A DNA stretch of 64,000 nucleotides, taken from the NCBI RefSeq assembly GCF_022012415.1, contig NZ_JAKLTR010000016.1:62001-126000 (forward strand). Direction: 5' to 3'. The position numbers and the translations under genes are program-made. Shown piece by piece: positions 39,802 to 51,000 of this stretch. Within the stretch, counting starts at the first letter, position 1. Each line of letters begins with the position of its first letter. The notes beneath the pieces are model-generated. The model was given only the letters and a program-made list of their open reading frames with translations. It was not told where the DNA came from and searched no databases. The DNA is from Terrimonas ginsenosidimutans. GTDB taxonomy: Bacteria > Bacteroidota > Bacteroidia > Chitinophagales > Chitinophagaceae.

Positions 39802-40465
39802 GACACCGAGTTGTTCGTTTGGTCTTTGGTATCGTAGGTATAAGAATACTTCAATCCGTATTCGGATACTTCCAGTTTCGCGTCTTTCATTACATACCTG
39901 GTTTTGTTCTTATCGTGGAAATAGAGGCTGCCGATATTTTTCCTGAGGATTTTATTCAACGCCGCGATCAGTTCGAGGAGGTCCGGATGAACTCTTTGCA
40001 TGGCGACTTCCGGCTTCTCTATTTCATATTTTCGGGAAGGATAACCTTGGTTTTGATCGTGTCCACTTTTTCATAGACGGAATATTTTCCATCCTTATTG
40101 AATTCATCTTTGATCGCAAGTTTGCCTTGCTTTTCCAGCAGATCCATCTTGATGATCACGGATTGTTCTTCGATCCGGTCTACGTACTTGAAAGTTTCCG
40201 CTTCTATTTTCCCTTTACGGATGATGATCGGCTGCTCTTCACCGGGTGTGTATTCATAAACCAATTCTTTTGAAGGAATGAACACGAGGCGAAGGCCCGT
40301 CAGGTATTCGGAGATTTCGGTCTTCTTGTTACCCTCCAGATAATATTTCAGTTCCTATTCATGGGTGACGAGAAGCTTTCTCGTATTTGAGGCGGAATAG
40401 TTCTGCGTCAATGAAAAAAGGGTGAGCAGGGTAATGGTTAGAATGGACAGGACGGTTTTGTACAT
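39786..40465 (-). pseudogene. Secreted protein of unknown function, broken by a stop and a frameshift
   Basis: Reading from the ATG at 40465 gives a signal peptide (MYKTVLSILTITLLTLFSL), then an in-frame TAG at 40355-40357. The same frame continues ELKYYLEGNKKTEISEYLTG and on to VILPENMK. A second frame then carries KYEIEKPEVAMQRVHPDLLEL to the end at 39786. Joined, it would give about 225 residues of an exported protein with no known motif. Its last codons fall inside the integrase stub repeat, so the 3' end may have been replaced there. Confidence 0.6.
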
Positions 40466-40714
40466 AAGGGGTGATATTAGAAGCAGGCGACAGTTCCCTT
40501 GCTACGCATCGCGGGGAGCCTGGACGTATTCAACGGAGATTTTAAAAGTTATTATCTGAAAGCTAGGAGATGCACATTTAAATTCCCATCGAAGGGCTAA
40601 AGTGTTTGTTCCGGCCGGGCGACCTAACATTTGCTTCAGGTTTAAGTTCTGGCATGCATTAAGGTCGATAGTTGTATTAAATTAGCCCGTCCAGGACAAC
40701 CTGATGAATGCTGA

Positions 40715-41311
40715 TCAATCGACCTCGATACTGCGCAGCATATTTTCTGTTTGTTTCAGCATCCTGTTGTACGATCTTAATGTCCATACCGAGAAAGCTA
40801 GGAAGAAGACAACAGCGAGGGGGAAGATCAGAGACCAGAAATAAGGGATTCGCGATATATCTTTTCCCCTGATTGAAGCGAGTACAGGCAGTATGATCAG
40901 CATTAGGAAAAAGCCCAGGGAGATATTCAGCTTTTGTAATCGTTGAAACCTCATCTTGCGGGTACTAAAATCTTTAATGGTATCCAGGTAGCTATTGGAG
41001 GATATATTTATGTTTTTAACCGCACATAATGACCGGATAGAAATAAAGGGTAAAACCAAAAGCAACGCGATCGCAATGAAGGCAAGGAATTGGATGACTT
41101 CTGTTTGGATCGTTGCGACGTTTGCCAACAGATATGCTGCGGCAAGGTAACAGATGATACTGCCGATATATTCGAATTGCCCGATCTTGTTTATTTTAGA
41201 ACGGTAGTTGTTTTGTGTCATCTGATCAATTAAGTGTGTAGTTAATCTGCTTTGTCTGCCGGGTGTATTGTTCATTTCATTCCAGGCATTTTTCATTTCT
41301 TCCAGTTCCAT
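40715..41311 (-). CDS. Four-helix membrane protein next to a sigma factor
   Basis: The 198-residue protein starts MELEEMKNAWNEMNN, typical of small Bacteroidota membrane proteins encoded after sigma factors. Hydrophobic segments lie near residues 48-65, 72-89, 132-148 and 158-178. Its ATG lies two bases after the sigma stop, so the two are coupled. Such proteins may act as membrane-bound regulators of the partner sigma factor, but no zinc motif of the usual anti-sigma type is present. The role is therefore inferred from position only. Confidence 0.65.
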   Translation of the reverse strand: MELEEMKNAWNEMNNTPGRQSRLTTHLIDQMTQNNYRSKINKIGQFEYIGSIICYLAAAYLLANVATIQTEVIQFLAFIAIALLLVLPFISIRSLCAVKNINISSNSYLDTIKDFSTRKMRFQRLQKLNISLGFFLMLIILPVLASIRGKDISRIPYFWSLIFPLAVVFFLAFSVWTLRSYNRMLKQTENMLRSIEVD

Positions 41312-41313
41312 AT

Positions 41314-41812
41314 TTATAGTGTTTTAGTAATTTGCTGCTTGAGTTTTTCTTTGATGCGGCCGATCCTTGTTCCGACGTTGGTAGAACTGATGCCGGTAAT
41401 CTCTGCAATCTCCTGGTGGGTTTTGCCTTCGAGATAAAGGAGGATGATGCCTTTATCCAGCAGGTTCAGGATCCGCAGGCTGTCGTATAGTATCCTGACG
41501 CTTTGTTCCGCAGCCTTGTCTTTTTCGTCTGGCAGATGGTAAGCGCTGGTTTCAATGGGTATCGTGTTTACCTTTTTTGAGGCTTTTCAGATTATAGATA
41601 GCGGTATTCATTGCGACCCTGTACATCCAGGTGCTTATTTTCGATTGATCATTGAACGAGCCGAATGATTTCCATAGCTGGAAGACGATTTCCTGGAAAA
41701 GGTCCTCTCTATCCTGCGGGCTATTAGTATAAAGTGATGCTACCTTGATGATCAGCCCTTCGTTTTGTGTAATTACTTTTGTAAAATGTGTTTTTTTATC
41801 CATCTGGTTCAA
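41314..41812 (-). pseudogene. ECF-type sigma-70 factor with one frameshift
   Basis: The first frame (41812 to 41552) gives region 2: LIIKVASLYTNSPQDREDLFQEIVFQLWKSF and ISTWMYRVAMNTAIYNLKSLKKGK. The rest of the protein, region 4 (LNLLDKGIILLYLEGKTHQEIAEITGISSTNVGTRI), is in the +1 frame and stops at 41314-41316. The shift lies at the A6 run near 41570-41580. Joined length is about 165 residues, normal for an ECF factor. A sequencing error or real inactivation are both possible; a +1 slip at the A-run cannot be excluded. Confidence 0.8.
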
Positions 41813-42466
41813 ACTTCATATAATTAGTGTACAGTGTTGGGAAAAAATCACAAACAGGCAAAACTATTTTGTAGACGAAGAGTGGTTGCGGTTGACATGT
41901 GCGCATGATACTCTGCCGGGAATCTAAGGCCACTCAAAACGTATGAATGTAAGGTAGCTCTTGGGGAAAATTAGCAAGCAGCCCACATTCCTAACCATCA
42001 TCCGGGAAATTCCGGATATTGCTAATGTTGAAGCTTTGTTTTACCGGAATTGCACTGCTGCATCGTCTTTATTATTTTAGCCTCTCAATCTGCCCCATGA
42101 AAGGCCTAATCCCTTTGTAACTTATTCCGTGCTTTATTGCACCAACTTTGCGCAAATTGACAAAGCAATCTTGGAATACGGAGAGGTGATCGTAGAAGCC
42201 TATGCGAATGAGCGCTAATGGCTTGGGGTGGATTTATTGTAGAAAAGGGAGTGCATTGTCGATGAACCAGTTCCAGAATGATTCAATAGATGTATCTGTT
42301 GGCCCAATTAATATTTGAATGATAAAAGAGTTTTCTTGAGCTAGGGTGTCGTTCAGTGATGTTGGCCTCTTCACTAGACAAGTAACAAGTGCCCATACAA
42401 ATATACTAAACTACTTAGTATATTTTCGGGACGATTATCCGTTACTTCTCCGAATTACTACTCGAT
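41813..42466. other. Noncoding, remnant-rich gap
   Basis: No convincing gene is seen in 650 bases. Short frames are broken and match nothing recognised. The stretch has mixed composition typical of decayed island DNA. Confidence 0.5.
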
Positions 42467-42604
42467 ATGGCTTGGCCGCAGCGATTTGACTATTTGATTC
42501 AGACCGGACTCAATAACTGGGTGCGGGATAGTCAACAGCTAAGTGCTGCTCTGACGAAGCCAAATTCTTTTCTGAGATACCGGGAGGGGATATCATGGAA
42601 GTAG
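42467..42604 (+). CDS. Possible 45-residue ORF overlapping the next gene
   Basis: An ATG frame reads MAWPQRFDYLIQTGLNNWV and ends SWK with its stop at 42602-42604, overlapping the next ATG at 42595 in another frame. It may be the N-terminal part of one protein broken by a frameshift, with the following ORF as the C-terminal part. No family is recognised. Confidence 0.3.
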   Translation: MAWPQRFDYLIQTGLNNWVRDSQQLSAALTKPNSFLRYREGISWK

Positions 42605-42828
42605 ACCTGAATGGTTTGACACCAGTCTATCTACTCAAGCATATCGCGTCTGATCCCGCAAAGTATGCGGATGTCCTGTTCCTTTCGCTGGAAAGAGCGA
42701 TGTTCCGTACACTGTCTTTTATTGGGGTCGAAGATTACCTGTTTTCGTTTCTGTTCAAATTCCAGGGAGAATTGATCAAACGACAAGTGAATTACTATTT
42801 TTTATCGAAGACAAGAGCGATGAAGTAA
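42595..42828 (+). CDS. Small hypothetical protein
   Basis: The 77-residue product (MEVDLNGLTPVYLLKHI at the start) has no family I recognise. It is mostly helical, with acidic and aromatic residues and a basic end (KTRAMK). The overlap with the ORF just upstream suggests translational coupling or a split gene. It lies 80 bases before a membrane protein gene on the same strand. Confidence 0.4.
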   Translation: MEVDLNGLTPVYLLKHIASDPAKYADVLFLSLERAMFRTLSFIGVEDYLFSFLFKFQGELIKRQVNYYFLSKTRAMK

Positions 42829-42910
42829 TGAATCTGCCCTCCCCATTTCCTTTGCTTTCGAACAGGTTCCTTGCCGATTTCCGTGTAACTTACTTAGCAA
42901 ACCAACTGCT

Positions 42911-43708
42911 ATGGGTAAGCAACGGTCAATACCAGCTTTGTTTTCCAGTGTCGCGCCTTACCTGGGAGCAGGTCTACTCCTGATGGGGATGGTGCGACTC
43001 TGTATTTTTTACGGCTACTTTGGCGTCAATATCGTCCAGTTCATTGACCTGAGTGAGATCGTTACTTCGCTACTCGATATTGGCGTCTGGTTTATCATTG
43101 TGCTGCTCAGTGTACTGGTAGGTTACTTAACGCTGATCGTTTTTACGAATTCCCTCCGGAAGAAACGTGCCATCCTTCCCCGTATCCGGAGTCATGATAC
43201 GGTCAAGCGGCGTTATAGTTTTTGCTTTTTGTTCGTCGGGTTTATTGTGCTCGGATTAGTGGATGGCCGTCGCTCTCTCGAGATCCTTTTTCTATGTCTC
43301 GTGCTAGTTTGTCTCGCCCTCGTCGCGGGAACATATGAAATCTGGCTGATGAGTTTGAAGAAACCTTTCACGGCCAACAGTTACCTGTTTTATGTGCTCC
43401 TTTTTGGTAGTTGTGTCGCGATCGTGGTGACCAGTGCCATGCATTCGATCGATGCGGTGCGAAACCAATATCGTTATTACGGTACGGCAATTGAACTGGA
43501 TAATAACCGGCGATTTGTTTCTGATAGCACGCAATACTTTATCGGTAAGAATAGTCATTATGTGTTCCTCTACCATTCAGACACGCATGTTACGGAAGTG
43601 GTACCCATGAGTGCCGTGAAGCATTTGATACTAGCGGTAGACACGTTGACGCCGAATGTGTGTCCGGAGGTGAAGGGCGATGCAATTGCATTGCTTGAGC
43701 ATAGGTGA
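42911..43708 (+). CDS. Multi-pass membrane protein, function unknown
   Basis: The 265-residue product has about five hydrophobic segments: near residues 12-30, 50-78, 98-113, 119-137 and 156-173, separated by basic loops (SLRKKRAILPRIRSHD). The last 90 residues are soluble, with RRFVSDSTQYFIGKNSHYVF and a threonine-valine strand pattern. I do not recognise a family. It lies on the island between the sigma remnant and another membrane protein. Basic loops suggest that the N-terminal part is inside the inner membrane; topology is inferred only. Confidence 0.6.
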   Translation: MGKQRSIPALFSSVAPYLGAGLLLMGMVRLCIFYGYFGVNIVQFIDLSEIVTSLLDIGVWFIIVLLSVLVGYLTLIVFTNSLRKKRAILPRIRSHDTVKRRYSFCFLFVGFIVLGLVDGRRSLEILFLCLVLVCLALVAGTYEIWLMSLKKPFTANSYLFYVLLFGSCVAIVVTSAMHSIDAVRNQYRYYGTAIELDNNRRFVSDSTQYFIGKNSHYVFLYHSDTHVTEVVPMSAVKHLILAVDTLTPNVCPEVKGDAIALLEHR

Positions 43709-43848
43709 TCTTATCTTGTTTACTTTACTGAAGTTGCCGAGGGTGATTTTGGGCTCAGGTCAGGTCTTTGCAGCGTTAGTGGAACCACTTTAGCGTTACT
43801 TGAATCAAGATATTCAGTATATTGTTTGGTACCAAGACAAACGATTCG

Positions 43849-44703
43849 ATGAGTAAACGCAGTTCTAACCGGCTTCCCAAGCTGTTTTTCCCGATATTTT
43901 CTTTAGTGATTGGTAGTATCTATGGTGCTATTATGTTGAATATGAGTAAGCCGTTCGAGGCTATCACCTCCTTTTTTGTTTCTATCACCTTGTCAGGACT
44001 TACTCTTTGGATTGAATTCAAGGCTGCCGATATTGCTGCCGAAAATCAAATTACTGGCATATTGTCGACTATGGCTTTCGCCAAAAAGCGCAATCTGGTT
44101 TGGAATTTAAAAATTGAGCAGCTCCTTACAGAGATTGAAGAATTGGACACTCAGGCGATCCGATTGAATGAAAGCGAACTTGAAGAATATACTTGTAAGC
44201 TATTGAAGGATATCGCCAAAGATTCGTGGGGCAACAAAAGTTATTGCGCTACGCATATCGTTAATACGGATACCTATTTGAATGTATGGGGTAAGGACTG
44301 TCCATACTATAAATCCATGGTAGATTTTGTTCAACCACAAAAGGAAATTCTGAATAAGGGAGGTTCGGTTGTGCGAATATTCATCTTCACGGAAGATTAT
44401 CTAACCAAGCATTTAACGGAGTGTGAGGATATGCTTGCACACCATGATAGTTGGTTTAAAGGGACAAAAAATAAGGTGACGACCTTATTCCTGGTCGCTG
44501 AATCACTTCACCTCATTTCCAATGACATTACTATCGTAAATAATGAATATGTTTTTGAGTGGCAACGGAATTTGACAGCCGATTTCGGCTATGCTGGCGG
44601 AAAATGTTATATCAAATCGGATATGAAGCGGTATGTAGATTTATTTGATAAGTTAAAGAGAGGCGCGCATCCAGCCAAGATGTTAAGGGGTTATATGAGC
44701 TAA
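43849..44703 (+). CDS. Two-helix membrane-anchored protein, function unknown
   Basis: I start at ATG 43849 (MSKRSSNRLPKLFFPIFSL); a TTG 27 bases upstream would extend the N-terminus. Two hydrophobic segments (about residues 10-27 and 33-51 from the ATG) anchor a soluble domain of about 225 residues. Notable stretches are KSYCATHIVNTDTYLNVWGKDCPYYK and GGSVVRIFIFTEDYLTKHL, with three conserved-looking cysteines. The soluble part has an alpha/beta look but no motif I know. Island position and lack of neighbours give no function. Confidence 0.55.
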   Translation: MSKRSSNRLPKLFFPIFSLVIGSIYGAIMLNMSKPFEAITSFFVSITLSGLTLWIEFKAADIAAENQITGILSTMAFAKKRNLVWNLKIEQLLTEIEELDTQAIRLNESELEEYTCKLLKDIAKDSWGNKSYCATHIVNTDTYLNVWGKDCPYYKSMVDFVQPQKEILNKGGSVVRIFIFTEDYLTKHLTECEDMLAHHDSWFKGTKNKVTTLFLVAESLHLISNDITIVNNEYVFEWQRNLTADFGYAGGKCYIKSDMKRYVDLFDKLKRGAHPAKMLRGYMS

Positions 44704-45090
44704 CCTTCGACTGTTCTACCTTAATAAAATAAATGTTGGAACGGTCAAGAAGCAGGCGATGAATGATATATAATATGTTGGACAGCGGATATAGGTTTTT
44801 CCTTCATTGGTTGCAGGTACGCGTTTTCGGAATTGAACGTGCATGGCAAAGCCGCTATTAGACTTTCTGTCGCCGGCTATACAATGGATTTTCAATCCAT
44901 AGAATATTTAGTAAAAAATCTCTACTTACATTGTGGTATAGCCGTTGAGGCTCAACATGTTTTCTACTAAAAGCCCTTTCTATGGGCCTCATTGTCGCTT
45001 GACCGTTTGGAAATCAAGCGCTATTTTAGCCCAGATTTTGAGCTGGCCGCCAAGCGCTTTTGCGGCCTCTTCCACCAACCAAACTGATTC
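44704..45090 (+). other. Intergenic gap with nested inverted repeats
   Basis: No gene is seen. CGGCTATACAATG (44874) pairs with CATTGTGGTATAGCCG (ending 44944) with two unpaired bases, and an inner 7-bp stem ATGGATT/AATCCAT lies at 44884-44900. The ends could be a terminator for the upstream gene or a remnant of a small element. Confidence 0.45.
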
Positions 45091-48000
45091 ATGCGTTCCA
45101 CTAACATCCCCCTTATCCGAGGTTTCTGGTACAGAAACTTTCCGTTTATTTTTTTGTTTTTTGCCTTCCTGACTATCCGATCCGATGCACACACACAGAT
45201 GCGAAAGCTTTTTTCTGATAATGATGTGCCTCAAAATGAGGTGATGAAGTTCAGCTTTTATAGCCGGTCCGAAGGATATGTAGCGTTCCGAGACTGGGTG
45301 GGATACACCGTTGATTCCGGCAGGACTTATATTAGAAAGCCAGTGACACTCAACAACGTAAACTACAATTCTCATCTTGTTAACCTCACGTTTGGTTTTG
45401 GAATAATGGGTGTCAAGGCATTTGACCAGCAAAATATTATTCTGTATGGGCATTACGGATTTGAGCCGGCTATCTTGAGGTCCTACAATGGGGGAAATAC
45501 CTTTACCCTGGTTTATTATCTTGGCGTCAACCCAAGTGAGTTCCTGAATGGTGTTCCAGATATGGTTTTCCCGGAAAATAATCTGGTAGGATATGCCATT
45601 GAAGCAAACAATATTTTGAAGACGACTGATGGAGGGGTCAATTGGGTAACCCATAAGGCATACCCCGGTAAATATTTAACCAGGATAGATGCGCTGGATA
45701 ATAATAATGTTTATGCGTACGGCACATATGGAAATTTGACGAACCTGGTAAAAACCACCAATGGCGGAGCTAGTTGGCAGGATATTACAATGCCTTCCAT
45801 CCCCGGCAGCCATAAGACCATCCTTTCAGCGTTCTTCCGGACCGCGTCGAAAGGATGGTTGAGTTATTCAAACACCGATAACCAAGAGTATTTTTTCACC
45901 ACCAGCAATGGTGGCGCGTCGTGGACATTATTGAACGATCCCGTAGCCACTTCTTTTGGTTGCAGCGAAATGAAGTTCTTCGACGATAATAACGGGTTCG
46001 CACTGTCGGGAATGAATGAGGTTTACCGGACGTCGAATGGCGGTGTTATATGGGAGCCTTTACCGCGGGATAATCGGTTTGAATACCTTAACTATTCTCA
46101 CAATGATCTTGCATTCTGGAATGACCAGCAAATATGGGCCGGAGGTGGCGGAGGCCTTGTTGAGATAAGTACCAATGGCGGAGGCTCTCCGTTGCCACGT
46201 GCTTATTTTAAAATCGATACAGCGGGGCTGAAGGCTACGCAAAAGGTGAAACTGCTGAATTATTCGCGCCAGAGCTATTCTTACCGTTGGCTGGTGAATG
46301 GCGTGGAAGTAAGTACCGCGTATAATGCCGAATATACGCATGATATTTATCACGTATTCGATACAATTCAACTGATCGCCAGCAACGGAACATTGATTGA
46401 TACCACTCTACGATACCAACCGTTTCATCCGCCGTTGATCGTATCGTCGTTTACACCTACGAGAGCAGTGTCGGGGCAGATCGTTACTATCGAAGGAATC
46501 AATCTCAGCGGTGTAACATCCGTTTCGTTTGGAGGAGTGCCTGCTGCCAGTTTTACTATTGTTTCTTCTACACGGATCACCGCCAGAGTGGGAGGAGGCG
46601 CTTCCGGAGACGTGGTGGTGGGTCGTTCCAATAGCTGGAGTTCTCTTCCCGGCTTTACGTTCGTAGCGCCACCGGATGTTACCTCTTTCAGCCCTGTATC
46701 TGCCACTACCGGCGAACTGATCAGTATTTATGGCTCCCATTTTCAAGAGGTGATCAGGGTTAGGATGGGTGCTATTCCTGTTATATCTTTCACGGTCGTT
46801 TCTCCAACGTTGATCACTGCCATTGCCCCTTCCGGTCGTTCCGGCAGTGTATATGTAGAAACAGCAGGGGGAAAAGATTCTCTTAACGGCTTTATTGCTT
46901 TGCCTTCGATCACGTCTTTCAACCCTGCGCAAGGTACTCAGGGCTCCCGGCTGAAAATCAAGGGTACGTCTTTGTTGGACATTACGGCAGTGACGGTTGG
47001 CGGTTCTCCGGCGAGCTCTTTTACGATACATTCACCGGACAGCATCACGGCAATTGTGAGTGGAGGCAGTAGTGGGGAGGTTGTGATTTCGAAACCGGGA
47101 GCCAATGCCTCTTTGCCCGGATTCGTTTGGAGCCCGGCGCCTGTCATCACTTCTTTTGCGCCCGCTTCGGGTCCGGTGGGTACAGAGGTTGTCATCAGTG
47201 GAACTGGCTTTAATGCGGCTGCTGGGAGCAATACCGTTTATTTCGGTGCAGTCAAAGCCACTGTTGTTTCCGGCAGCGAAACTTCCTTAACGGTTAAAGT
47301 TCCGGTCGGAGCCACGTTTGATGCGATCAGCGTTACCAGCAATTTTCTTATTGCTTATTCTGCCAAACCGTTCTTAGTCAGTTTTGCCGACGGAGGAAGT
47401 ATTTCTTCCAACAGCTTTTCGGAGGCTTTCAGTTCTAATGCCGGAACTAATTCTCCCAGGCATATTGAAAAGGGCGATCTGGACGGAGATGGTAAAACAG
47501 ATCTGATAATTACCTCTTCGGGAGGCACGTCGTCCCAACCGGGAGCCTATATTTATCGCAATACAAGTAGTACTACCACAACTTCTTTTGCGGCTCCTAT
47601 CCATCTGCCTGGAGGAGGGACAAAAACCGGCATTGGAGACCTTGATGGCGATGGGAAGCTAGACCTGGTGATATTTTCTGATAACACTGTAAAGATATAT
47701 CTGAATGCTTCTTCTCCAGGAAACATAAGCTTTATCCCAGACCAGGTATTGGTTGCAGGCTACACTTTTCTCAGCATCGCAATAAATGATGTGGATGGAG
47801 ACGGAAAAGCGGATATTGTCTGTGTTAGTTCTTCCTCTGCGATCATTTTCAGGAACCAGAGCGACCCAGGAATGACCTTTTTTGCCGCACCGGTAGCCTT
47901 TTATACTGATGACTCCATAAACACGTTGGTGTCAGATCTGGATGGAGATAACAAGCCTGAAATCATCTCGAGCGGATCTAGAAATCAGTTAAGCGTGCTA

Positions 48001-51000
48001 AAAAACACCTCAGTAAAAGGAGTGATTTCTTTTGCCTACCCTGTCAGGTTCGAGGGGGTCGAGGACTCTCATATTGCGATTGGGGATTTGAATGGAGATG
48101 ACCGGGCTGAAATTGTTATGTCCGATAATGAAGGACGCAAAGTGACTGTTTTTAAAAATACTGCTGCGACAGGAGATATCCGTTTTGTCCTTGTTGCCAA
48201 TATTGAAGTGAATTCTCCCGGACAGGTGGCGCTCGCAGATCTTGATGGAGATGGCAAACTTGATATCGCCGTTTCTAACGTCATTAATCATTTTACTGTG
48301 CTCAAGAACTTGAGCAGTGGTGACAACATTTCTTTCTCGCCGGGGATTAGCTTCAAACAAGGATCGTTTGGTTCAGGAAACCCAATAGCCCTGAGTGATA
48401 TTAATGGTGATGGTAAAGATGATGTCGTGGTGGCAAGCGCAATTGGGAAAACGATTGCCGTATACAGGAATAACGTACTGCCTGAACCGTTTGTTGAATC
48501 ATTTACGCCTTCGATCGGAGTGGCGGGTACTGTTGTGACGATCACCGGAAGCAACTTCACTGGCGTAACTGATGTACATTTCGGTGTTACTCCTGCCGCG
48601 TCCTTTACCGTCAATCACGCGGGAAGTATTACAGCAGTTGTAGGTAACGGAAGTACCGGGGAAATTTCTGTGAAGAACAGTTTCGGTACCGGCTTTTCAT
48701 TTGACTCCTATCTGTTTAAAACCCCGGCACCGCTGATCACCTCGTTTTTTCCTGAACAGGCATCTGTCAATGCAACAGTGACAATTACCGGAGAGAATTT
48801 TGATGGGTCGACGATGAATACCCACGTTTATTTTGGCGGTAGCAGAGCGGAACTGGTGTCTGCCACTTCAACAAGTCTGGTGGTCAAAGTGCCGTTCGGC
48901 TCAATGCACGAGCCGATCAGGGTTACCAGCAATGGCCGTGTTGCCTATAGCAAAAGGGCATTTACTACCACCTTCAATGGCGGTGGTGATTTTAATGCTG
49001 CCTCTTTTGCTCCGCCATACGTTCGGTCAGGCGGGGGGTACTGGCCATTTTTTCCCGATATAGACGGTGATGGTAAACCAGATATCGTCACTTCATCAAG
49101 CGCCAACAGTATCAGTATTTTGCAAAACGCCAGCATATCGGGTAGTTTTTTATTCAAAATGAGCCGGAGTTTTCCCATTGGACAGTCCCCCGGGAGTTTT
49201 GCTGCTGATGATCTGGATGGAGATGGTAAGCCAGATCTTGCCATGATATCCGAAAACAGAACACTCACCTTGCTGCGCAATAATAGTTCTCCCGGCGTAG
49301 TAGATTTTGCTGCTAGAAAAGAATTTGTGTTGGGAGCAGGTGAGCCCAGTGTCAGTACTGTGCGCATCAATGATATGGATGGAGATGGCAAGGCTGATGT
49401 GATCCTGGGTCATTTATCCGGCGGAACGTTTTCCATTTACCGCGGAACCGGTAGCCCGGGTGATATCTCTGTGGATGCCAGGAAAGATTTTTCCCTGAAT
49501 GCAACTGCTGCCGTTTTTTATATTGCAGATTTTGATGGAGATGGCAAGCCTGATGTTCTTGGGCTTTCGGGTAATTCGATTGGTGTTTTTGCTTATCGTA
49601 ATACCAGCACACCCGGTAACCTGTCTTTTGTGGGGAGAACGACTGTAACTGCCGTTCCCGGAGGAGTTGCTGTAGCTGATTTTGACAATGACGGAAAGCC
49701 TGATATTGCCTTTATACCACATACAGGTGAGGGACTGACGATTTACCGCAACACATCTGTAAATGGTGCGATAACTTTTGATGCCGGCACTCCTTTTCCG
49801 AGTAAAGGCACTTACACATCTATGGTGCCCAATGACCTGAACGGTGACGGGAAAGTAGACCTTGCCGTTAATTATGCAGGCAGGGAAGACCCCTATTCCG
49901 GACGTATGGTGACGGATGTTTTCCGCAATACCAGTTCGCCGGGTAGCATCTCCTTTGCTTCGCGGGTAACTTATCCGTCAACCGAGGGCTCCGGTAGTAG
50001 TGCGGCGTCAGTGGATTTTGATGGAGATGGCCGGGCAGATATCGTAAGTAGTTTATGGGCTGGGTTAAGTATCATGCGTAATACGAGCGGCGGACAGGGC
50101 CCAACGATCTCAGCGGTATCGCCACTGATCGCTCCTGCCGGAGCAACAGTTTTGATCAGCGGTAGTAATCTGACCGGCGCAACATCGGTTAGTTTCGGGG
50201 GTGTTGCGGCCAAATCTTTCACGGTTGAATCTTCTGAAAAGATCGTGGCTGTTATTGGTGAAGGAGCTTCCGGTATGGTGGTCGTGCAAATGCCAACCGG
50301 TACGGCAAGCATCAGCGGGTTTATCTTAGGTAAGGCACCCCTTATCACATCGGTTTCTCCCGGAGTAGTACCTGCCGGAGCTGAGATCGTGATCGAGGGT
50401 ATGAATTTCACGGGGACCTCTTCTATCGCCATAGGTGGAACACCGGTCTCTTCTTTTATCATTATCTCGCCTTCATTGATCAAGGCAGTGCCGGGCAGTG
50501 GTTCGTCTGGCGAGGTACAAGTGACAACGCCAGAGGGTACCGTTTCTTTTGGTAATGTTTCCACAGCGCTTGCCCCGACGATCACTTCCTTTTCGCCTGT
50601 CAGCGTTACGGGAACTGGAACAGTCACTATCAATGGCTCCGGCTTTACCGGTACAACCGTAGTTAAACTTGGCGGCTATCCGGTAACGTTTACCATTGTT
50701 TCTCCCACTGTCATTACAGCGCAGCAGGATAGATATATGAGTTCAGGACTTGTCAGTGTCATAACGCCTGGAGGGACGGCTGAAAAGGACGGATTAGTTT
50801 TTTCGACCGGCCCTGATGTTACCTCTTTCTTTCCTCAGGCTGCTACGAAGGGTATGAAAGTAACGATAACCGGAACGGGACTGCAGCATGTTACCGAAGT
50901 TAAGTTTGGTGGTACTCCCGCCAGTTCTTTTACGATAATTTCTACCACAACGATAGAAGCAATTGTGGGGTCGGGCGCAACCGGCGATCTATGGGTCAGG

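Noticed and set aside
44884-44900. Anticodon-arm-like hairpin (ATGGATT-TTC-AATCCAT) as a tRNA gene
   Set aside because: The loop is three bases, and no acceptor, D- or T-arm can be formed around it.
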